From the NCBI GenBank assembly GCA_900552945.1, contig USBI01000055.1, positions 1 through 10,646 of the forward strand: a stretch of DNA of 10,646 bases, given 5' to 3'. Origin of the DNA: an uncultured Oscillospiraceae bacterium (GTDB lineage: Bacteria; Bacillota; Clostridia; Oscillospirales; Ruminococcaceae). Below are positions 6,151 through 10,646 of this stretch, in pieces (position 1 is the stretch's first letter; every line of letters starts with the position of its first letter). Under the pieces are notes generated by a model, which saw only the letters and a list, made by a program, of their open reading frames with translations, had not been told where the DNA came from and made no database searches. A program made the translations under genes and the position numbers.

Positions 6151-6191
6151 TTTTGTAGATTTTTCCGAGATTTTCCGTAGAATTTTCGTAG
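6151..6191. repeat. degenerate 10-bp tandem repeat, T-tract phased
   Basis: Four consecutive units start TTTT at 6151, 6161, 6171 and 6183: TTTTGTAGAT, TTTTCCGAGA, TTTTCCGTAG and TTTTCGTAGT. T-tracts spaced by about one helical turn favour intrinsic bending. The stretch lies in the non-coding interval 6055-6335, which otherwise holds only the TATCCCC cluster, a TATAAT at 6232-6237 without a matching -35, and the hairpin at 6293-6340. I see no gene in that interval. Confidence 0.5.
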
Positions 6192-6292
6192 TCGGTCGCA
6201 AGTTTAGACAAGAACAAACAACAAAATGCTGTATAATGTCAAGTTTTACCGCCCTTTGAATACTGCACCGTAAGAAAAGACTTTATGGCTCA

Positions 6293-6340
6293 AATAAATA
6301 GGGGAAACGACCTGCTATCAGGTCGTTTCCCCTATTTATT
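6293..6340. terminator. very long perfect hairpin after the winged-helix gene
   Basis: The arms at 6293-6314 and 6319-6340 are a perfect 22-bp inverted repeat around a CTAT loop, and the upper arm contains the stop codon of the winged-helix gene. The A/T-rich stem base (ATTTATTTG on minus) can serve as a terminator for the gene at 6336-6752, and the reverse direction also looks competent. Its length and perfection exceed an ordinary intrinsic terminator. Confidence 0.75.
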
Positions 6341-6752
6341 CCGTAATATCCTCAAAACAAAAGCCAACTTCTCGAACACAACGGATAGCAGAAGGTAAGC
6401 TGAGTGCTATCTCACGAAATTTTCTGCGCAGGCCGTATACATGACAGCTTACCGCATTGGCTTCATTTCCCATTGGATCTTCTCCCCATACAGCCTCATA
6501 AAGCTGCCTGTATGACAACACCCGCCCTTCATACAAGGCCAGTCGGTAAAGTAGTTCATACTCTTTTGTTGTCAGTAATACCTCCTGCTGATTATAGTAT
6601 ACCTTTCTTTTTCCTGTGTCAATTATGAGGTGGTTAAAAATCAATGTCGGTTCAACTACCATTTCAATCAGCTTCAAATCAGGATGACGCTCCAAAATCT
6701 TTGAAATTTCCTCTAAAGCAACATTATCCTGGTCTGATAGTTCCAAAATCAC
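6336..6752 (-). CDS. winged-helix (OmpR/PhoB-type) regulator lacking a receiver domain
   Basis: This 138-residue protein consists mainly of the DNA-binding domain of OmpR-type response regulators. Residues 40-135 contain LLTTKEYELLYRLALYEGRVLSYRQLYEAVWG, then VSCHVYGLRRKF (recognition helix) and IRCVREVGFCFED (C-terminal hairpin). Only a stub (ILELSDQDN...) remains where a receiver would be, with no phospho-acceptor region, so activity is not expected to depend on a kinase. The start is uncertain. The first usual start codon is GTG at 6752, but the ribosome site GGAAGG lies about 18 bp before it. That site instead has ideal spacing to an in-frame ATC at 6764, which would give a start IKRIVILEL. 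There is no ATG before the TAG at 6780-6782. Its targets may include the adjacent surface-protein genes, but nothing shows this directly. Confidence 0.8.
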   Translation of the reverse strand: MILELSDQDNVALEEISKILERHPDLKLIEMVVEPTLIFNHLIIDTGKRKVYYNQQEVLLTTKEYELLYRLALYEGRVLSYRQLYEAVWGEDPMGNEANAVSCHVYGLRRKFREIALSLPSAIRCVREVGFCFEDITE

Positions 6753-6776
6753 AATTCGTTTGATAGTCCCACCTTC

Positions 6777-6810
6777 CTTCTAAAACAGCCGCCATCTGTC
6801 TGATGGCGGC
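6777..6810 (-). terminator. intrinsic terminator of the anchored surface-protein gene
   Basis: The arms GCCGCCATC and GATGGCGGC (6788-6796, 6802-6810) form a 9-bp perfect stem with a 5-base loop. On the minus strand they are followed by TGTTTTAG. It starts 9 bp after the stop of the gene at 6820-8637 and runs into the ribosome-site region of the winged-helix gene. Confidence 0.75.
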
Positions 6811-6819
6811 CGTAAAATG

Positions 6820-8637
6820 TTATATATTCTGTTCCTTTTTCTTTCTGCTGTAAAGCGTCATGCCATAGACGCCGGCTCCGGATGCAGCCAGAAGACCAAT
6901 CCACAGCATCATGTTGCTGCTGTCCCCGGTCTGCGGATTAGTTGTATCGGAAGACTGATCGCCCGCGCCGGTCTGCTCTCCGTCCTGAACCGTACTGGTT
7001 GAAAACGGCGTGTTGGAGCCAAGGATAGCATACTGGCTCAGATGGGTAGTCTCAAACACCAGGAAGTCACCTTCCACCACTGCATCAAAGCGTTCCAGCG
7101 GGTCACCCAGATATACCGCCTGGTAGTATTTGTAGCCCTTCAGGTGGTCGTTCATCGGGATTTTGACCGTCATGGGGTTGTCCTTGATTTCCAGAGCTTT
7201 ACCGTCTTTTCTAACGCTGATGTCGTAAATGGACAGCAGGCCCGGCAGTTCCTCTTTCAGTTCCGGACGGCTTCCCAGCACGCTTTCCTGCGCGATGGTG
7301 TCAGCAGAAAGCTCTGCTCCCTCTGGCACGCCGTCGGTCAGGGAGATGGAAACACCGGTTTCGGAAGCAGTCAGATCTTTGACGCCAGTATCCTCACCAG
7401 GTTTTGTTCCAGGATCAGTGCCCGGATCGGTAGAAGTCCCGGACGGGGATACTTTGATCACATCATTGGTGCAGTAGTAGCTATACATGCCGGTCTTTAC
7501 CACGTTGGTGGTATAGCCTGCCGGAATATCTTCTTTGGTCGCACCGCTGACGCCTTCTCCAGCCACAGGCACTACAATTTTTGTCAAGATTGTCTGACCC
7601 CAATCCTCCGCAGTTACGTCATCAACGGCGGTCTGATAGACCAACCACTGGGAATGATTCGGGTCTACTCCCCAATAAAACCTCTGCCCGTCCTTGATCA
7701 GCACTGTCATAGAGCTGATATCGCCTATTTTGGCGCTGATGGTTTCCCCTGAGTCGGTATATCCCTCAGGCAGAGCGTCCTTTTCAAGTCCGTCAACGGT
7801 AGCAATTTGAACGGCAAGATATTCTTTTTGGCTAGGAAGTCCTTCCACCTTCACCAGCTCGTGGATATAGCCCACAGGCTTGCCGTTTGTTAAATCGCTG
7901 CCGGTGTAGATTGTTCCGTAATTAACGCCGTATTTCTTTCCGTCCTCGCCCTTGGTGAGAACCTTCCAGTCTTGAGCAACATAGCTACTTTCATATATGA
8001 CATTTTCCCATTCGGTGGTCTCCCCCTCGATGCCGGAATTGGCGGTCAGGGCAAGCTCTGTTTCCAGATTACCTGTGAAGGGAAGGGTTGAGGATGTTGT
8101 CGATACAAAGGCCGCAGAGTAAGTGTTTTCACCTGCGCTCTTATACGCTGTCACAGAAGCGTTTGAGCCGACCTTGAGCAGACCCTGTGTTCCCTCGGCC
8201 ATAAAGCGGATCGCCGCAGTCTGAGACGTTTTGTTTTCATTGATGGTCAGGGAGCCGTCTCCGGTAATTTCCAGATTGCCGCCCCAGCCGAAGCCCCATA
8301 CAACCAGTTCGGCGATATGATTGTCACCCACCAGATGAAGCTTCAAATCGTCGCCCATCTCGTTGGTGGCAAGGGTCATTTCCGGGTGGTTGTAGTTTGT
8401 CAGGGTGATGGTGTTGGTAGCCTTGTCATAGACAGCGCCCTCCACCGTGTCAGCCTCGCCGCCGTTGCTATAAAGTACATAGCCATCGGGTTCTTCTACA
8501 CTGCTATCATACAGCTGCACCCATGCGGAGCTCATGTCCCCGGACGAGGGGCCGTTCTCCGCAAATGCCGGCACAGCCATTCCAACAGCCATACAAAGCG
8601 TCAGCAGTCCTGCAAGAAGTTTGCGCTTTAGTTTCAT
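6820..8637 (-). CDS. secreted surface protein with NPQTG sorting signal
   Basis: This is a 605-residue protein. Residues 1-26 are a signal peptide (KLKRK, then a hydrophobic core, cut after VPAFA). Residues from about 50-160 hold a strand-rich region (VYDKATNTITLTNYNHPEMTL, HLVGDNHIAEL, LEITGDGSLTIN) typical of beta-helix-like surface domains. A P/G/T/D-rich linker (397-418, STDPGTDPGTKPGEDTG) separates it from a second domain (419-542) ending in ETTHLSQYAIL, common in Firmicutes surface proteins. The C-terminus is a sorting signal: NPQTG (567-571), a hydrophobic segment and a basic tail RKKK. NPQT-type motifs are known for class B and some other sortases, so anchoring to peptidoglycan is likely. 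No sortase gene is in the window. The ATG at 8637 is preceded by AAAGGAG at 11 bp; an upstream in-frame TTG lies in that ribosome site and was not used. Confidence 0.85.
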   Translation of the reverse strand: MKLKRKLLAGLLTLCMAVGMAVPAFAENGPSSGDMSSAWVQLYDSSVEEPDGYVLYSNGGEADTVEGAVYDKATNTITLTNYNHPEMTLATNEMGDDLKLHLVGDNHIAELVVWGFGWGGNLEITGDGSLTINENKTSQTAAIRFMAEGTQGLLKVGSNASVTAYKSAGENTYSAAFVSTTSSTLPFTGNLETELALTANSGIEGETTEWENVIYESSYVAQDWKVLTKGEDGKKYGVNYGTIYTGSDLTNGKPVGYIHELVKVEGLPSQKEYLAVQIATVDGLEKDALPEGYTDSGETISAKIGDISSMTVLIKDGQRFYWGVDPNHSQWLVYQTAVDDVTAEDWGQTILTKIVVPVAGEGVSGATKEDIPAGYTTNVVKTGMYSYYCTNDVIKVSPSGTSTDPGTDPGTKPGEDTGVKDLTASETGVSISLTDGVPEGAELSADTIAQESVLGSRPELKEELPGLLSIYDISVRKDGKALEIKDNPMTVKIPMNDHLKGYKYYQAVYLGDPLERFDAVVEGDFLVFETTHLSQYAILGSNTPFSTSTVQDGEQTGAGDQSSDTTNPQTGDSSNMMLWIGLLAASGAGVYGMTLYSRKKKEQNI

Positions 8638-8804
8638 GATTGATTTTTCTCCTTTCAAGATAACATTTATGTGAATACACGGGTTTGATCATTCTTTTTG
8701 GTGTGTCACCCCCCTTTTTCTCGGTGTTCTATGCCATCCGTTCCCCGGTGCGCCGGTTCAGGCAGCCAGGGCGGAACGAATAACCTTCTTTGCCGCAGTT
8801 AAAG
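8638..8804 (-). other. structured leader region of the anchored surface-protein gene
   Basis: This 167-bp non-coding stretch lies between the terminator of the repeat-protein gene and the NPQTG protein. ATCCGTTCC (8736-8744) and GGAACGAAT (8773-8781) pair as RNA with one G-U, enclosing a small CCGG-TGCG-CCGG hairpin (8745-8756). A GGGGGGTGACACACC run lies further downstream on the minus strand. It does not match a riboswitch class that I recognise, and no clear -35/-10 pair was found. Confidence 0.35.
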
Positions 8805-8854
8805 TTCTTTATGCTTTGGTGAATACCAAAGCATAAAGAAGGGATATCCCTTCT
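8805..8854 (-). terminator. two overlapping inverted repeats after the repeat-protein gene
   Basis: An 18-bp perfect palindrome (8837-8854) begins 6 bp after the stop, then a perfect 16-bp inverted repeat (8805-8820 and 8825-8840, loop GAAT). They share bases 8837-8840, so the full stems cannot form at once. Either is strong enough to terminate, but the T runs are short (TTCTTTATG after the first, CTTTAAC after the second). It probably terminates the gene at 8861-10625; an attenuator role is possible. Confidence 0.65.
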
Positions 8855-8860
8855 GCGTTT

Positions 8861-10625
8861 TCAGCTTTCCTGCGTCTCCCATTTGGCGTAGAGATCCATC
8901 GGCGCATAGGGCGCTTCCCTGACGGGACGCTCTTTCAGCTCTTCAAGGATTTTAAGCCCTGTTACCGGGCCGGCGGTGCAGGCTTTATCCCTGTACCAGC
9001 CGGTGAATACCTTGCCGTTGCTCGTCGGTTTCAGGCAGGTAGCCTCCACATAGAAAAGCTCCTGGTCTGCAAATTCCAGCGACCGCGGCTTCATATACAA
9101 CAGATCGGTCCCGTCCGCTTCAAAAACCCCGCCGTTAGCATGCAGCCTGACGGCGTATCGGGGGTTCCCGTTCTCGTCATTCAGGGCATACTCATCTGCC
9201 ATTTCCGAACGGAACGCCGCCGTGATGAGAACCTTGCGCCGCTTGACTTTCTCCGTCTCCACGGCAGGCTTTACCGCTTTGGATGTGACGGGATCTTCCA
9301 AGGCCTTGTAGCCGCCGTTTCCGTCCTTTACCATCCATGCGGCAAAGCTTACGGTGACCGGCTCGGCGCCCTCGCCGCCGGGGAAGTGATAGTCCACGCC
9401 ATCCGGCAGGGGGACAGAAAACTTAAGCCTGAGAAACGGCTTCCTGTTGTAATAGAGCTTGCCCTTCAGGAGCCGCGGGTCATCGTTGTCGATGCTCTTA
9501 TCCTCCGGATTGATCGTCCCGACCAGTGTTTTCCACGTTTTCGTCTCAGGGTCAAGGTAGCGGTAAACCGCCTGGAGCTTGCCGGCCTTTGTATCCACAC
9601 GGCCCAAATTCACCAGGCCGTCCTTGTAACTGCCGTAGTCCGCGCCGCCGTAGTAAAAGCTCAAGGTAACGGGTCCCTTCCACAGCAGGAACAGCAGAGT
9701 CAGCAGGCCCAAAAGCAGAATGGCGGCAATCGCGCCGATAGCAAACGGGAGGTTGCTGTTTCCCTCGTCCGAAGGGACGGGGGCACTGTTGTCCGAAGGG
9801 GCGGGGGTATTGTTTTCCGAAGGTCCGCCCGGCTCATCCGCCGGCGTGGAGGTATTGCCCGGCACAAAGCCGGCCGGCTCCCACCTTGCGTACAAATCCA
9901 TCGGCACATAGGGCGCGACATAGGCGGGTTCTTCCTTCAAATCATCGTTAATGTTCAGATAGGTGACCGGCCCGTCGGTGCAGGCCTCGTCCTTGTACCA
10001 GCCGGCGAACACCATATCGCCGTTTGACGGCTTAGGACAGGATGCCTCCACGAAAAAGTCGTTCAGAGCGGAATATTCCAGCGACTGCGGGCACACATAC
10101 AAATGGTCGCTGCCATCCTCCGCAAAGGTTCCGCCATTGGCTCGCAGGATGACGGCATATTTCGGATGTCCGGTCTCTTCATAGGTCAGCGCGTTTTTGT
10201 CTATGACAACCGCCGGAAAAGCCGCCTTGATCACGGCGACTCTTTTTCCTTCCTCGTCCGTCACGATTGCATTCTGAACATCCTCCGCCGTGACGGAACC
10301 ATCCAGCTCCTTATACCCGCCGTTTCCGTCGCTCACCACCCATGCGGCAAACTCGGTGGTCTCGGGCGGGCTGTATTCGCTGCCGGGGTAGTGGTAGCTC
10401 GGACCCTTGGGGAGCGCAACGGAGAAGCTGGAGCTGTCCGCAACCTCCACATCATAATACAGCCACGCTGAACCGATGAGGTCATGGCTGCCGGTGATGC
10501 TTTTGTCCGCAGGATTGATGTCCCCTCCAATTTCCTCATCCCCGAAGTTTATTGCCGCATAGAACCGGCCGGCGCCGGTATCAATATTGCCGACGTCAAT
10601 CCAGCCTTCCTTATATCTGCCGTAG
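8861..10625 (-). CDS. membrane protein with duplicated InlB/Flg_new-type modules on both sides of one TM segment, 5' end missing
   Basis: The frame is open from the contig end and gives 587 genomic residues; no real start is present. Residues 1-250 and 318-587 are two copies of one module. Each begins YGxYKxG, contains HYxPG or HFPGG, FAAWxVxDGNGGYK, and ends in FxGWYxDxACTxGPVT followed by APYxPMDLYAxWE. That ending is the Listeria-Bacteroides/InlB B-repeat (Flg_new) signature of surface proteins. Between them come a Pro/Ser/Asp-rich linker (251-290) and a strong transmembrane helix (about 292-316). The acidic N-side and the lysine after the helix suggest that the first copy is outside and the second cytoplasmic, which is odd for this family. 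There is no sorting signal at the end. It precedes the NPQTG protein gene. The function, perhaps adhesion or envelope architecture, is inference. Confidence 0.75.
9677..9751 (-). other. transmembrane segment of the duplicated-module protein
   Basis: About 25 residues without charge (LPFAIGAIAAILLLGLLTLL and on to FLLW, then Lys), enough for one membrane crossing. It is flanked by an acidic, Pro/Ser-rich linker on the N-terminal side and directly by the second module on the C-terminal side. Confidence 0.8.
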
Positions 10626-10646
10626 CTGTCTCTTATACACATCTCC
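10626..10646. other. Nextera transposase adapter remnant (artefact)
   Basis: The 19 bases at 10626-10644 are identical to the Tn5 mosaic-end sequence of Nextera libraries, and the following CC continues as in the i7-side (read 2) adapter. Read in reverse, it encodes the well-known false N-terminus MCIRDS. Genomic sequence ends at 10625. Confidence 0.97.

Noticed and set aside
6053..6191. CRISPR array
   Set aside because: The repeats are 7-12 bp, degenerate and without spacers of uniform length; no cas gene is present.
6203..6237. Plus-strand promoter with TATAAT at 6232
   Set aside because: No -35 box lies at 16-18 bp, and no plus-strand gene follows; kept only as a side note.
8507..8692. 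61-residue minus-strand frame over the signal peptide region
   Set aside because: It is out of frame with the surface protein, which has a clear signal peptide. Although a G-rich run lies upstream, the protein sequence has no sign of selection.
9140..10027. 295-residue plus-strand open frame
   Set aside because: It is antisense to the duplicated-module protein; the minus frame has clear repeats and a TM segment, and the plus frame has none.

Overview
The window looks like an accessory stretch of a gut-type Clostridia genome (Bacillota, Oscillospiraceae or Lachnospiraceae-like). The grounds are AGGAGG-type ribosome sites, mixed GC content, an NPQTG-type sortase signal, Listeria-Bacteroides-type repeats and a gene module typical of Firmicutes integrative elements. 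The assignment is inferred from style, not from any marker gene. Every gene I can support lies on the minus strand, so transcription runs from high to low coordinates. Both ends cut genes, and the last 21 bases are leftover Nextera sequencing adapter, not genome.

In transcription order, the window opens with two surface-protein genes. The first (8861-10625, 5' end missing) encodes a membrane protein with two copies of one large module, one on each side of a single transmembrane segment. The second (6820-8637) encodes a secreted protein with a signal peptide and a C-terminal NPQTG anchor. A small winged-helix regulator of the OmpR/PhoB DNA-binding type, with no receiver domain, follows (6336-6752) and ends in a very long perfect hairpin.

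Next is a scarred region (about 5700-6340) with short repeats and three gene remnants in a row: the tail of a probable P-loop kinase, the head of a GNAT acetyltransferase, and the C-terminal part of a DUF932 protein. The GNAT and DUF932 pieces are spliced together at about 5735-5740. After it comes a mobile-element-style module: a four-cysteine protein that may bind single-stranded DNA (4173-5006), a small sigma-70-like factor (3536-4078) and a 76-residue conserved-looking protein (3279-3509), with strong hairpins between them.

The last part is a compact cassette. An unknown gene (2618-3190) runs into the promoter of a TetR regulator (2065-2643). The regulator is followed by its terminator, two similar operator-like palindromes, two consecutive SAM-dependent methyltransferases (1340-1954 and 730-1335) and an alpha/beta hydrolase cut by the window start (1-716). 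Spacing of 4 and 13 bp with overlapping ribosome sites makes the three enzyme genes one operon, presumably repressed by the TetR protein. The substrate cannot be told from sequence. I see no CRISPR array, rRNA or tRNA.
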